The notes under the pieces were generated by a model. It did no database searches. It had not been told where the DNA came from and was given only the letters and a program-made list of their open reading frames with translations. 64,000 nucleotides of DNA from CAWBCR01 sp963787375 (GTDB lineage Bacteria; Chloroflexota; Anaerolineae; Aggregatilineales; UBA3940). The stretch covers positions 496,001 to 560,000 of the forward strand of contig CAWBCR010000017.1 of assembly GCA_963787375.1 (NCBI GenBank), given 5' to 3'. A program made the translations under genes and the position numbers. Shown here one piece after another: positions 18,668 to 27,823 of the stretch; position 1 is the stretch's first letter; each line of letters starts with the position of its first letter.

Positions 18668-20647
18668 ATGCCAGAAACAAATGATACGCGACACATCGAA
18701 GGCGAATCAAGCCCGCTCTCGGTGCCGGATGGAACGCTACAACCCGGTCAGGTTCTGCAGAGCCACTATCGCATCCTGGGTGTGATCGGGATGGGCGGGA
18801 TGGGCGCCGTCTACCAGGCGCGCGACCTGCACTTCCCGACGGTTACCAAGCTGGTTGCGGTCAAGGAGATGATCAACCTGGCGCAGGATCAGGCAGCTTC
18901 GCGAGACGACGATGCACAACTTCGAGCGCGAAGCCGAGATCCTGGCGATTTTGAGCCATCCCGCGGTCCCCCAGATCTACGACTATTTCGGCTTCGGGGA
19001 TCGCGCCTATCTGGTGATGGAGTTCATCCAGGGCAAAGACTTGGAGGCGATCCTGAACAGCACCGAGGATTTCCTACCGGTTGACGCAGGTCCGCGAGTG
19101 GGCCATCGAGATCTGCAATGTGCTGAGCTACCTTCATAATCACCAGCCCGAGCCGATCGTTTTCCGCGATATGAAGCCCAGCAACGTGATGATCGACCAT
19201 CACAAACAGCGTGCGGCTGATCGACTTCGGCATCGCCAAGAAGTTCCAGATGGGCCAGCCCGGCACGATGATCGGCACCGACGGCTACGCCGCCCCTGAG
19301 GCATACAAGGGGCTTGCCTCGCCCGCTTCCGACATCTACGCCTCGGTGCGACGCTGCATCACCTGCTCACCCGCCGGGACCCGCGCCTTGAGCCACCCTT
19401 TTCGTTTAACAAACGGCCCATTCAGGAATACAACTCCAATGTTTCTGAAGCGCTCGCCCAGGTCGTGATGCGCGCGTTGAGCTACAACCCGGAGGAGCGG
19501 TATGCCAGTGCCGAAGCGATGCGGCAGTCACTCGAAGCGACCATTGAGGGCCTAATCACTCCTGCACAGCCGTCGATCTACCCTACCCTGCCTGATGGAC
19601 CGCAGGGACCCGTCGACCAGCCATCGAGGCCTGACCGTGTAGGCACGGGGCCCAAGAAGAGTGCCGTGGCCCCACCGATCGATACCGTCGATGCTGTCTG
19701 GCAGTTCAAAGTGGAAGACGCGGTCCGCTCCCGGCCAATGGTGGTGAATGGCGTCGTCTACGCCAGCTCATACGACAATAACCTGTGGGCGCTGGACAGC
19801 AAGGCAGGCAGCCTGCTGTGGAAGTTTGCGACAGAAGGTGGCCTGGGCGCGTCGCCAGCCTACAGCGGCGGGACGATCTTCATCGGCTCAACCGACCAGC
19901 GGCTGCACGCCATTGACGCCCGCACTGGCACCCGCAAATGGATGTTTAAGACTGAGGGCAAGGTATTCTCGACTGCTTGCGCAGCAGTGGGGCTGATCTT
20001 CGTTGGCTCCGATGATGGAAAGCTATACGCTCTGAAATCCAGCGCGACCAACGCCCGCGAGATGTGGTCGTATAACTGCATGGCACCGATCCGCTCGTCG
20101 CCCATCATCGAAGATGACGCCATATTCTTCGGCACCGATGCGGGTGAGTTTACCTGCCTGGATGTCTCCGGTGAGATGCGATGGCGTTTCCAGACACGCC
20201 GCCGCGTGATGTCCACCGGTCTGGTGAATGAGGGCCTTGTGTATGTCGGCTCTGACGACTGGTACATGTATGCGCTGGACCTCGCGCAAGGGTATCCCAT
20301 CTGGCGCATCCGCACGCGCGGCCCGGTCGTTTCTTCGCCGGCCTACGCTGACAAGCTGGTCTATTTTGGGTCAGCCGATGGCGCGGTATACGCGCTTGAC
20401 GCGCTGAGTGGTCGCGAGTTCGTGGAAATTCGATACCGGTGCGGCGGTGACTTCTTCCCCTGCGGTGTATCGTGATGCTATCTATGTGGGTTCGGCAAAC
20501 GGCCTCTTTTATTGTTTGCATGCCAGGACGGGCGAACTGTTGTGGCAGTTCCAGAGCCAGGGCCCGATACTGTCGTCGCCTTGTATTGCCGACGATATGG
20601 TGTACGTTGGTTCGGATGACCATCATATCTATGCCCTCCAGGCATAG
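18668..20647 (+). CDS. Ser/Thr protein kinase with C-terminal PQQ beta-propeller, five frameshifts
   Basis: About 658 residues after repairing five single-base indels (near 18897, 19080, 19203, 19342, 20420). Hanks-type kinase: glycine loop GMGGMGAVYQARD, Lys in VAVKEM, catalytic FRDMKPSNVM (Phe for the usual His), LIDFGIAK, GTDGYAAPE. The C-terminal 330 residues form repeated PQQ/quinoprotein propeller blades (VYASSYDNNLWALD, FIGSTDQRLHAID, FVGSDDGKLYAL, VYVGSDDWYMYALD). No transmembrane helix separates the domains, so it is probably cytosolic. Repaired length and all motifs are normal, which favours sequence error over decay; if real, the gene is dead. It heads an operon with the cognate-looking PP2C phosphatase and FHA protein. 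Confidence 0.8.
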
Positions 20648-20671
20648 ACGGATGTCTGGGGAGAAACTAGG

Positions 20672-21631
20672 ATGATGAAGCTGTTCCGCCGGTTATTTGG
20701 ATCGAGCACTGATGAAGAGAGCCCGTCGGCGGCATCTGTGACCCAGATGCCTGTGGCGGCGGACAGCCCGGAGGCCATGACAACCTCCGACGAGAGACGG
20801 GAAGGCCCACTTCAAACTCGGCCTTTGCCACCCCCCCGGGCATTTATTACCAACACCCGGCGGGTTCTCTACGGACTCGCCAGCGATGTAGGCCAGTCAC
20901 GCAGCAACAATCAGGATGCTTCTCTGGCATTCATGGCGGTCACCGAGATGGTCGGCAGCCCGCCGGCTATCGGATTCTTCATTGTTGCCGACGGTATGGG
21001 CGGGCATCACGACGGCGAGCTGGCCAGTGCCGTCACCGTGCAAACGCTCTCGCGCCGCATCGTCGACGAGATCGTCATGCCGCATTTCATGGGAATTGAG
21101 CGCACCGCCGACCAGAAAACCATTCCGGAAGTGCTGGCCGATTCGATGGATGCAGCCAACACGATGGTTCAGGAGCGGGTGCCGAATGGCGGGGGCACGA
21201 CGGCCACCTGCACGGTTATTCGCGGCGATCTGGCTTATATTGCGCATGTTGGGGACAGCCGCGCCTATCTCGTTTCGGATGGCAATCTGGAACTGATCAC
21301 TCGCGATCACTCGCTGGTGCAACGCCTGGTAGAGTTGGGTCAGATCACCCCTGAAGAAGCGAAGGTGCACCCCCAGCGGAATGTTCTGTATCGTGCTATC
21401 GGCCAGGGTGAGACACTCGAAGTCGACGCCGCAACCCGGCGGCTGCCGCCTTCGTCTCGCCTGTTGCTGTGCAGTGATGGCCTGTGGGGAGTTATTGGCG
21501 ACGAGAAGATAGGTGAAATTCTGGCCGAATGCTCCGATCCACAGGAAGCCTGCGACCGGATGATTGCCGCGGCCAACGGCAAGGGCGGACCCGATAATAT
21601 TACCGCTGTTCTGGTGCAGATGCCCGACTGA
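20672..21631 (+). CDS. PP2C-type protein phosphatase
   Basis: A 319-residue metal-dependent Ser/Thr phosphatase. After a roughly 65-residue low-complexity N-terminus, the PPM motifs appear in order: QSRSNNQDASL, VADGMGGHHDGELAS (metal-binding Asp), GGGTTATCTVI, HVGDSRAYL, RDHSLVQRLVELG, LCSDGLWGV and GGPDNITAVLV. It would reverse phosphorylation by the upstream kinase; pairing of a Hanks kinase and PP2C in one operon is common. Starts 25 bases after the kinase stop and is followed 28 bases later by the J-domain/VWA gene. Confidence 0.92.
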   Translation: MMKLFRRLFGSSTDEESPSAASVTQMPVAADSPEAMTTSDERREGPLQTRPLPPPRAFITNTRRVLYGLASDVGQSRSNNQDASLAFMAVTEMVGSPPAIGFFIVADGMGGHHDGELASAVTVQTLSRRIVDEIVMPHFMGIERTADQKTIPEVLADSMDAANTMVQERVPNGGGTTATCTVIRGDLAYIAHVGDSRAYLVSDGNLELITRDHSLVQRLVELGQITPEEAKVHPQRNVLYRAIGQGETLEVDAATRRLPPSSRLLLCSDGLWGVIGDEKIGEILAECSDPQEACDRMIAAANGKGGPDNITAVLVQMPD

Positions 21632-21659
21632 GTTCGCGGGGTAGTGGATAGAGATCCAT

Positions 21660-23132
21660 ATGGGGTTCCTTGATTACTACACAATGCTCGGGGCATCCCC
21701 CTCGGCAAACGAGGATGATTTGCGTGTGGCTTACCGCCTGGCCGCACGACGCTTTCATCCTGATGTGAATAAGTCCCCGGGAGCCTCGCTGGTCTTCAAG
21801 AACATCAATGCGGCTTACGAGGTCCTGAGCGATCCGGTCCAGCGGGCGTCCTACGACCGTGTGTGGGAGGATCGGGCTTCGGCGACCACAGGGCTGCTGC
21901 TTGAGACGTTCTACAGTCGCCACAACCTGCGTCCAATCGACGAGCCGCAGCTTCTGTACGTGCTGCTGAAGGTTCATCCCCTGCTGGAGATGAGCCTGTC
22001 CACCGATGCGCCGCTGAACCTGGCGCTGGTGGTCGACCGCAGCACGTCGATGAAAGGTGAGCGGCTGCACCATGTGAAGTCCGCCGCCCAGCGCATTATC
22101 GACGAGTGCCGCCCACAGGATGTTGTGTCGCTGATTACGTTCAGCGATAATGCCGAAGTGATCATTCCGGCCCAGCACCCGACAGACCCGCGCAATCTGA
22201 AGTCGCTGATCAGCACCGTCCGTGCCGACGGCGCGACGGCTATTCTGGCCGGTCTGCGCGCCGGCCTGGCGCAGGTCGAGCGCAACCGCAGCGGCCATTA
22301 TGTGAATCACGTGGTGCTCATTACCGATGGCCGGACCTATGGCGACGAGGAAGACTGCCTGGTGCTGGCCGGGCAGGCCCGCGAAAACGGAGTGGGTATC
22401 AGCGGCATGGGTATCGGCGAAGACTGGAATGACAGCTTCCTCGACAAGCTTGCCTCGGTGACCGGCGGCTCGTCGGCCTACGTCAACACGCCATCGGCGG
22501 TCACGCGCTTTCTTCACGACCGCATTCGCAGCCTGGCAACGGCCTACGCCGAACGTTCGGCGCTGATTGCCGCGCCGGCCACCGACGTTGAGCTCGAGTC
22601 GATCACGCGTGTCTCGCCGGATCCCATGACGCTTGACGTCAACGAGCAGCCGATCCCGCTCGGCACGCTTGACGGGCTGGCCGGCATGTCGATCATGCTC
22701 CAGTTCCATCTGAACACCAGCCGCGCCAACCTGGGCGAGTTCTTTGTGGGCCGGGTAGAGGTTGGGGGGGAAGTACTGGGCTCCGGCCAGCGGTCGGAAC
22801 GGGTCGTTCAGGATCTCACGATTAGTATCGTGTCGGAGAGCCCCGAAGAGTCACCTCCCCCGGAACTGCTCGACGCCCTGAGTCGTCTGTCGCTTTATCG
22901 GCTGCAGGAACGCGCTCGCGAGGCGTTGGAAGAAGGTGACGTGGCCGAAGCTACGCGCAAGCTCGAAGCGCTTGCCACGCGCCTGTTTGAATCCGGCAAC
23001 GAGGACCTTGGGCAGGTTGCCCTTCAGGAGGCGCGGCGTGTTGCCCATACGCACCAGCTCTCCGACGAAGGCTCGAAGCAGATTAAATATGGAACCCGGG
23101 CGCTCCTGCCCTTTACTGAGGATGATCGATGA
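21660..23132 (+). CDS. J-domain / von Willebrand factor A fusion protein
   Basis: A 490-residue protein. Residues 1-68 are a DnaJ domain with HPD at 33-35 (RRFHPDVNK) and YEVLSDPVQRASYDR, so DnaK stimulation is plausible. Residues about 115-300 are a VWA domain with an intact MIDAS (DRSTS at 126-130, a Thr in DGATAILAG, and ITDGRTYGDE). The remaining 190 residues form a beta-rich segment and a C-terminal alpha-helical, TPR-like region (LYRLQERAREALEEGDVAEATRKLEAL is split by Ala/Glu repeats). The first 85 residues and the rest are not normally joined. It overlaps the FHA gene by 4 bases. Possible role: a chaperone-linked scaffold whose assembly is set by the kinase and phosphatase. Confidence 0.85.
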   Translation: MGFLDYYTMLGASPSANEDDLRVAYRLAARRFHPDVNKSPGASLVFKNINAAYEVLSDPVQRASYDRVWEDRASATTGLLLETFYSRHNLRPIDEPQLLYVLLKVHPLLEMSLSTDAPLNLALVVDRSTSMKGERLHHVKSAAQRIIDECRPQDVVSLITFSDNAEVIIPAQHPTDPRNLKSLISTVRADGATAILAGLRAGLAQVERNRSGHYVNHVVLITDGRTYGDEEDCLVLAGQARENGVGISGMGIGEDWNDSFLDKLASVTGGSSAYVNTPSAVTRFLHDRIRSLATAYAERSALIAAPATDVELESITRVSPDPMTLDVNEQPIPLGTLDGLAGMSIMLQFHLNTSRANLGEFFVGRVEVGGEVLGSGQRSERVVQDLTISIVSESPEESPPPELLDALSRLSLYRLQERAREALEEGDVAEATRKLEALATRLFESGNEDLGQVALQEARRVAHTHQLSDEGSKQIKYGTRALLPFTEDDR

Positions 23133-23629
23133 TTACGTGTCCGAACTGTCAACACGACAACCTTGAAGGAGCGTTGTTTTGCGAAGAATGCGGGCTTAAC
23201 TTGTGGGGCGACACGCAGGCTGAAGCGTCGACTCGCAAGCTCGAAGAGGAATCGAACGAGTTCAGCGTCAAATCTGGCTGGGGAACGGCAACCTTTCAGG
23301 ATCAAAACCAGATTATCCTGCACGTTCGTGATGCCCAGGAGCCGCTGACCGTTTACCCCACCTCCGAGTTTCTGATTGGCCGCCAAGACAACGCCAGTGG
23401 CATCTCGCCCGACCTTGACCTGACACCTTTTGGGGCGCTTGAGAAAGGCGTGTCACGCATCCACGCCGCACTGCGGCGTGGTGACGAGGTCCTGTCAATC
23501 GTCGACCTGGATAGCGCCAACGGCACGTTCTTAAACGGCCAGCGCCTGGCTGCCCATCAGCCCCGGCTTCTGCGTGATGGCGACGAGATTCGCCTGGGCA
23601 AGCTGGTCATGCACATCTATTTCAAGTAG
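23129..23629 (+). CDS. Zinc-ribbon / FHA-domain protein
   Basis: A 166-residue soluble protein. Cys4, Cys7, Cys18 and Cys21 form an N-terminal zinc ribbon (CPNCQHDN, FCEECGLNL). From about residue 70 an FHA domain has the phosphothreonine-binding residues: FLIGRQDN, VSRIHAAL and DSANGTFLNGQRL. FHA domains bind phosphorylated Thr, making this the likely reader of the operon's kinase. Start ATG overlaps the previous stop by 4 bases (ATGA). Confidence 0.9.
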   Translation: MITCPNCQHDNLEGALFCEECGLNLWGDTQAEASTRKLEEESNEFSVKSGWGTATFQDQNQIILHVRDAQEPLTVYPTSEFLIGRQDNASGISPDLDLTPFGALEKGVSRIHAALRRGDEVLSIVDLDSANGTFLNGQRLAAHQPRLLRDGDEIRLGKLVMHIYFK

Positions 23630-23707
23630 ATGCCCAAGAGAAAACCGTGAATAGACTTGCGGCAGGAACAACCGCTTTCTGCCAGCTCTCAACAAATGGT
23701 GATAACA

Positions 23708-23953
23708 ATGGCGTATCGTATTCAAGTTCACATTGCTAATGACGACCCGGTGGTCCTCGAGGTCGACGAGCTGCCAACACCCGAAGCTCAGTTTATCATC
23801 GGTATAAACCCCATGCGCCGCGATGGCAAGGACGTGCCTTACATCCTGCGCGAAGTTAACCAGGTTATCTTTCCCATCTGGCGCATCAACTTCATCCAGA
23901 TTCTGCCCAGTGAAGAGCAAGAGCAACTCGAAACCTTTGTGCGCGAAGACTAG
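23708..23953 (+). CDS. Small conserved-looking protein of unknown function
   Basis: An 81-residue protein beginning MAYRIQVHIANDDPVVLEVDEL and ending LETFVRED. It is mostly beta-strand-like with an acidic C-terminal helix, has no Cys, signal or membrane segment, and matches no family I recognise. It lies 78 bases after the FHA gene and 2 bases before the response regulator, so it is probably co-translated with the regulator. Codon use is like its neighbours, which supports it being real. Confidence 0.6.
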   Translation: MAYRIQVHIANDDPVVLEVDELPTPEAQFIIGINPMRRDGKDVPYILREVNQVIFPIWRINFIQILPSEEQEQLETFVRED

Positions 23954-23955
23954 CT

Positions 23956-24702
23956 ATGCAGCCGCAATCACAGCGTTCTGAGGTTACCTATACAGGGTTG
24001 CAGGTGCTCGTCGTGGATGACGAGACCCGTATGATAGATTTTATCCGGTTGAATCTTGAGCTTGAAGGGTTCAAGGTCTTCGCTGCCGGCAACGGCGTCG
24101 AAGCGCTGGATATGGTTCGCAAGTATATCCTCGACCTGATCATCCTCGACATTATGATGCCGCAGCTCGACGGCTTTGAGACGCTGCGCATGCTGCGCGA
24201 GTTCTCTACCGTGCCGGTAATCATGCTGACTGCCAAGGGCGAAGAAGAGGACAAGGTTCGCGGGCTGGAGTTGGGCGCGGATGACTACGTAACCAAGCCA
24301 TTTGGCGCGCGTGAGCTGGTCAGCCGGGTGAAGGCTGTCTTGCGCCGCACGCAGACCGTCGTCGACCCCGGCGGGGCTATCCTCAGGATCGATGACCGTC
24401 TCAGCGTCGACTTCAACCGCCGTGAGGTAATCGTCGAGGGCGAGCACATTAAACTGCGCCCAACGGAGTACCGGCTGCTGTATCACTTGATCGAGAACGC
24501 CGGTTGGACCGTCCCGCATGAACAGCTTCTGGCCAAGGTGTGGGGCTACGAATACCGCGACGAGACGCACTATGTGCGCCTGTACATCAACTACCTGCGC
24601 GAGAAGATCGAGAAGGACCCATCAAACCCCAAATACATCCTCACCGAGCGCGGCATTGGCTATCGCTTCGTCGACTTCCGCAAGGATCAGCCGGCAGAAT
24701 AA
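23956..24702 (+). CDS. OmpR/PhoB-family response regulator
   Basis: A 248-residue regulator. Receiver domain: acidic pair DD at 21-22, phospho-acceptor Asp65 in LIILDIMMPQ, Thr in MLTAKGEEED and Lys in YVTKPFGAREL. The C-terminal winged helix has the OmpR-type LRPTEYRLLYHLIENAG, LLAKVWGYEYRDETHYVRLYI and RGIGYRFVD. No histidine kinase is adjacent; its place at the end of the Ser/Thr kinase operon raises the possibility of cross-control. It is followed by a strong hairpin. Confidence 0.9.
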   Translation: MQPQSQRSEVTYTGLQVLVVDDETRMIDFIRLNLELEGFKVFAAGNGVEALDMVRKYILDLIILDIMMPQLDGFETLRMLREFSTVPVIMLTAKGEEEDKVRGLELGADDYVTKPFGARELVSRVKAVLRRTQTVVDPGGAILRIDDRLSVDFNRREVIVEGEHIKLRPTEYRLLYHLIENAGWTVPHEQLLAKVWGYEYRDETHYVRLYINYLREKIEKDPSNPKYILTERGIGYRFVDFRKDQPAE

Positions 24703-24723
24703 GAACCGCATCCGAAAACAAAC

Positions 24724-24754
24724 ACGGGTCATCCCGGATTTCGGGATGACCCGT
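24724..24754. terminator. Hairpin between convergent response regulator and Nudix genes
   Basis: A perfect 13-bp stem (ACGGGTCATCCCG / CGGGATGACCCGT) around GATTT. No T-run follows, yet position between two convergent stop codons and stem strength point to termination of both transcripts. Confidence 0.6.
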
Positions 24755-24786
24755 ATCGATTCTGTGCTGATGAAGGATCGCAACAT

Positions 24787-25203
24787 CTAACGCCCGGCGA
24801 GGAGCCCCAGCGAGATCAGATCCTCGTCGAGCTGCTGTACGAAGTCATAGCTGTACAGCTCCTGCGGTTCGATCCACACAAACTCGCTGTGCTCATGCTC
24901 AATGGCAATGTTGGGTTGCTCGACGCGAAACAGGAACGGGTGGACGTTCAGCGTGTCGCCCCATTCGGCGTGAACGACGACGATTTTCCCGCTGCGTACC
25001 GGGACGTCGTGCAGTCCGACCTCCTCGGCCAGCTCGCGGATGGCCGCCTCACGTGGCTGCTCCCCTTCTTCGACATAGCCCGTTACAAAGCACCACTTAT
25101 TGGGGTTGGTCGAGTGGGTTGGCGCGCGCTTGAGCAGCAGCACTTTCCCGTCGGCCCGCTGTACGACCGCTGCGGCGATCCGTGAGGGGCTGCTTCCGCT
25201 CAT
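24787..25203 (-). CDS. Nudix hydrolase
   Basis: A 138-residue enzyme with a canonical Nudix box: GYVEEGEQPREAAIRELAEEVGL fits Gx5Ex7REUxEExGU (split here across GYVEEGEQPREAA and IRELAEEVGL). The family hydrolyses nucleoside diphosphates linked to another group, often damaged nucleotides; substrate is not readable. Its ATG overlaps the pyrG stop by 4 bases, so it is translated with CTP synthase and may act in nucleotide-pool cleaning. Confidence 0.88.
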   Translation of the reverse strand: MSGSSPSRIAAAVVQRADGKVLLLKRAPTHSTNPNKWCFVTGYVEEGEQPREAAIRELAEEVGLHDVPVRSGKIVVVHAEWGDTLNVHPFLFRVEQPNIAIEHEHSEFVWIEPQELYSYDFVQQLDEDLISLGLLAGR

Positions 25204-26864
25204 GCCGCGCTTTGCTCGTCGCTGCCGACCGGAACCGGGATCGGCGCGTTGCCAATCTCACGCAGTTCTTGAAACGCCGCTGCGGCCTGGACGAACGCCT
25301 TGAACAGTGGATGCGGTTTGTTAGGCCGGCTCTGAAATTCAGGATGAAACTGGCTGCCAACCATGAATGGATGATCGGCCACTTCGGCAATCTCGACCAG
25401 TCGCCCGTCCGGCGAAACACCGCTGAAGCGCAATCCTGCTTCTTCCAGCGCCTCGCGGAAGGCGTTGTTGACCTCAAAGCGATGCCGGTGGCGCTCATTG
25501 ATCTGTGGCACGCCATATGCCTCACCGGCCTTAGTTCCGGGCACCAGCACGCACGGGTAATGCCCCAGCCGCATTGTGCCGCCCATGTCGCTCAACGACT
25601 TCTGATCGGGCATCAGGTCGATCACGGGGTGGCCGCTGGTGTTGTCAAACTCGGTGCTGTTGGCATCTTCCCAATCGAGCATGTGTCGCGCGAACTCGAT
25701 CGTCATAGTCTGCATACCCAGGCACAGCCCCAGGTAGGGTACCTTGTTCTCGCGAGCCCACTGCGCCGCCACAATCTTGCCCTCGACGCCCCGGTAGCCA
25801 AACCCGCCCGGCACGACGATTCCGTCGACATAGGCCAACCGGTCCCAGTTCTTGCCCTTCTCCAGGTCGCCTGAATAGACCCACTCAATCTCGACATCGT
25901 AACCGGCGGCGACGCCGGCATGGTACAGCGCCTCGCGCACGCTCATGTAAGCGTCGTGCAGCGCGGTGTATTTGCCCACTAACCCAACGCGCAGCTTGGG
26001 CTTGGGCGTCTTGATGCGCGCTACCAGGTCACGCCAGCCGGAAAGGTCGACCGGCTGGCTGTCCAGGGCGAGCCGCTCGACCAGGTAATCGCCCAGCCCC
26101 GCGTCTTCCAGCAGCAGCGGCACTTCGTACAGGTAAGGCGTCGTCGCCAGTGGGATCACACCGCGCTTTTCGACGTCGCAGAACAGCGCGATCTTGTCCA
26201 TCATCTCGCGTGAGACGGGGTAGTCCGACCGGGCAACGATCACGGCTGGTTGAATGCCAATACCGCGCAGCTCGTGCACGCTGTGCTGGGTGGGCTTGGT
26301 CTTCAGCTCGCCGGTCGCGCCGATGTGCGGCAGAAACGTCACATGCAGGTACAGTGTATTCTCTGGGCCAACATCCATGCGCATCTGCCGGATGGCCTCC
26401 AGAAAGGGCAGGCTCTCGATGTCACCCACCGTTCCGCCGATTTCCACGATGACCACTTCCGCCTCGGTCATCTTCGCAACGTGCAGGATGCGCTGTTTGA
26501 TCTCGTTGGTGATGTGCGGGATGGTCTGAATCGTCGCGCCCAGATAGTCACCCCGGCGCTCTTTGGCGATGACGGCATTGTACACCTGCCCAGTCGTGAA
26601 ATTGCTGGCACGTGTCAGGTCGATGTCGACGAAGCGCTCATAGTGCCCCAGGTCGAGGTCCGTCTCCGCGCCATCGGTCGTCACGTACACCTCGCCGTGC
26701 TGGTAGGGTGACATCGTGCCAGGGTCGACGTTGATATACGGGTCGAGCTTTTGCAGCGTCACCGAGACACCTCGCGCCCTCAGGATGCGCCCAATTGCTG
26801 CCGCAGTCACGCCCTTGCCAACACTGCTAACCACCCCACCTGTACAGAAAATGTATTTCGGCAT
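25200..26864 (-). CDS. pyrG: CTP synthase
   Basis: A 554-residue cytosolic enzyme that aminates UTP to CTP with glutamine and ATP. Synthase domain starts MPKYIFCTGGVVSSVGKG and includes GTMSPYQHGEVYV, DLDLGHYERF and EIGGTVGDIES. The class I amidotransferase domain has the GGFGYRG oxyanion strand, nucleophile Cys in LGLCLGMQTM, and the catalytic pair in SQFHPEFQSRP. Start ATG 26864 gives the normal family N-terminus. A strong hairpin lies 80 bases upstream and could end the roadblock transcript or form part of the pyrG leader. Confidence 0.97.
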   Translation of the reverse strand: MPKYIFCTGGVVSSVGKGVTAAAIGRILRARGVSVTLQKLDPYINVDPGTMSPYQHGEVYVTTDGAETDLDLGHYERFVDIDLTRASNFTTGQVYNAVIAKERRGDYLGATIQTIPHITNEIKQRILHVAKMTEAEVVIVEIGGTVGDIESLPFLEAIRQMRMDVGPENTLYLHVTFLPHIGATGELKTKPTQHSVHELRGIGIQPAVIVARSDYPVSREMMDKIALFCDVEKRGVIPLATTPYLYEVPLLLEDAGLGDYLVERLALDSQPVDLSGWRDLVARIKTPKPKLRVGLVGKYTALHDAYMSVREALYHAGVAAGYDVEIEWVYSGDLEKGKNWDRLAYVDGIVVPGGFGYRGVEGKIVAAQWARENKVPYLGLCLGMQTMTIEFARHMLDWEDANSTEFDNTSGHPVIDLMPDQKSLSDMGGTMRLGHYPCVLVPGTKAGEAYGVPQINERHRHRFEVNNAFREALEEAGLRFSGVSPDGRLVEIAEVADHPFMVGSQFHPEFQSRPNKPHPLFKAFVQAAAAFQELREIGNAPIPVPVGSDEQSAA

Positions 26865-26941
26865 ATCTGCACTGTCCCGTCCCTGTGTCTTCTGACGTGA
26901 ATTGCCGCCCGAGGCAGCCCGCATGAGGATGCCATAAAGAG

Positions 26942-26979
26942 AGGCGGGGAGGTAATAGCGCCTGGCTACCTCCCCGCCT
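26942..26979 (-). terminator. Strong hairpin between roadblock gene and pyrG
   Basis: Perfect 13-bp stem AGGCGGGGAGGTA (26942-26954) / TACCTCCCCGCCT (26967-26979) with a 12-base loop; on the minus strand it is followed by CTCTTTATGG. It lies 66 bases after the roadblock stop and 78 ahead of pyrG. Terminator of the roadblock transcript, or a pyrG attenuator. Confidence 0.55.
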
Positions 26980-27045
26980 GAATGTGCCGTTCTAGTATCT
27001 CGTTTTACGGGCGTTTATGCTCAACATGTGCCCTGTTGTAACACG

Positions 27046-27414
27046 TTACAAGAGCTTCATCAAATCGTCTGCGGTCCGGCGCATATCCAGCAGCACCAGG
27101 CCGAGCTTGGCATCCTCGCGGGCCAGCATCGTCAGGACCGCATCCTCGCCGACGGCCATCAGCAGCACGTGGCCTTCCTTGCCACGAATGTACACCTGGT
27201 CGAGTGTGCCGCGCCCCAGCTCGCCGGCAATCCGCTCTCCCAGCGACAGCATGGCGGCCGACATCGCCGACACGCGGTCTTCTTCGACACCCTGGGGCAG
27301 CGCCGAGGCCATTGTCAGGCCGTCTACGCTGACCACGGCTGATGCCTCGACGCCTTCCGTCTGTTGAAGGTCTTTGAGGCGATCCACCATCTGTTCCGTC
27401 CGCGATTTTGCCAT
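27046..27414 (-). CDS. Roadblock/LC7-domain protein
   Basis: A 122-residue single-domain protein of the roadblock/LC7 fold. Visible are the central AVVSVDGLTMASALP strand-turn-strand, a helix MSAAMLSLGERIAGELGRG, and QVYIRGKEGHVLLMAVGEDAVLTMLA. Such proteins bind or regulate small Ras-like GTPases (MglB-type) and often dimerise. No MglA-type GTPase is adjacent here, so the partner would be encoded elsewhere. It stands alone, divergent from the phosphorylase operon. Confidence 0.85.
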   Translation of the reverse strand: MAKSRTEQMVDRLKDLQQTEGVEASAVVSVDGLTMASALPQGVEEDRVSAMSAAMLSLGERIAGELGRGTLDQVYIRGKEGHVLLMAVGEDAVLTMLAREDAKLGLVLLDMRRTADDLMKLL

Positions 27415-27823
27415 GAGCTTCCACTCCTTATACCGTCATACGGCCTGTGGACTGAGCCGCGCGGGAATCGCGAAATTCTGTGGCGATCCTTCATCGGGAT
27501 TGTTGCTCGATGGTCGCCGCTGCTATGTTATGATCGGTATCGAATCTATTTTAGCACATGCACGGCAAAAGAGCTATTCTGGTGACAGCCACGTGGGCAC
27601 ACAGCCGCTTTGTGGGTCGCCGCGCGCAGGTTATAATGGCCAAGTATGATCGTCCAGACCTCTACTCACTGAGGTTGAACCTCTGCTGGCGAGCGGCAGC
27701 CAGCGCCACCCCGGCCCAGCATGTACAGCGCCACTGGCTGGCCTGGTCCGAAGTGGCGTCTGATTCTGTAACTCTCATCATCCCTGGTTTGCATCAACAG
27801 CCAGCGTACTGGAGATACAACTC
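27415..27823 (+). promoter_or_regulatory. 409-base divergent intergenic region with punA promoter
   Basis: No gene recognised. A good plus-strand promoter is TTTGTG (27609-27614), 17-base spacer, TATAAT (27632-27637), implying a leader of about 180 bases before the phosphorylase ATG. The leader holds no ORF with protein character and I see no recognisable riboswitch. A 115-codon open frame spans the region but its composition is not gene-like. Confidence 0.55.
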
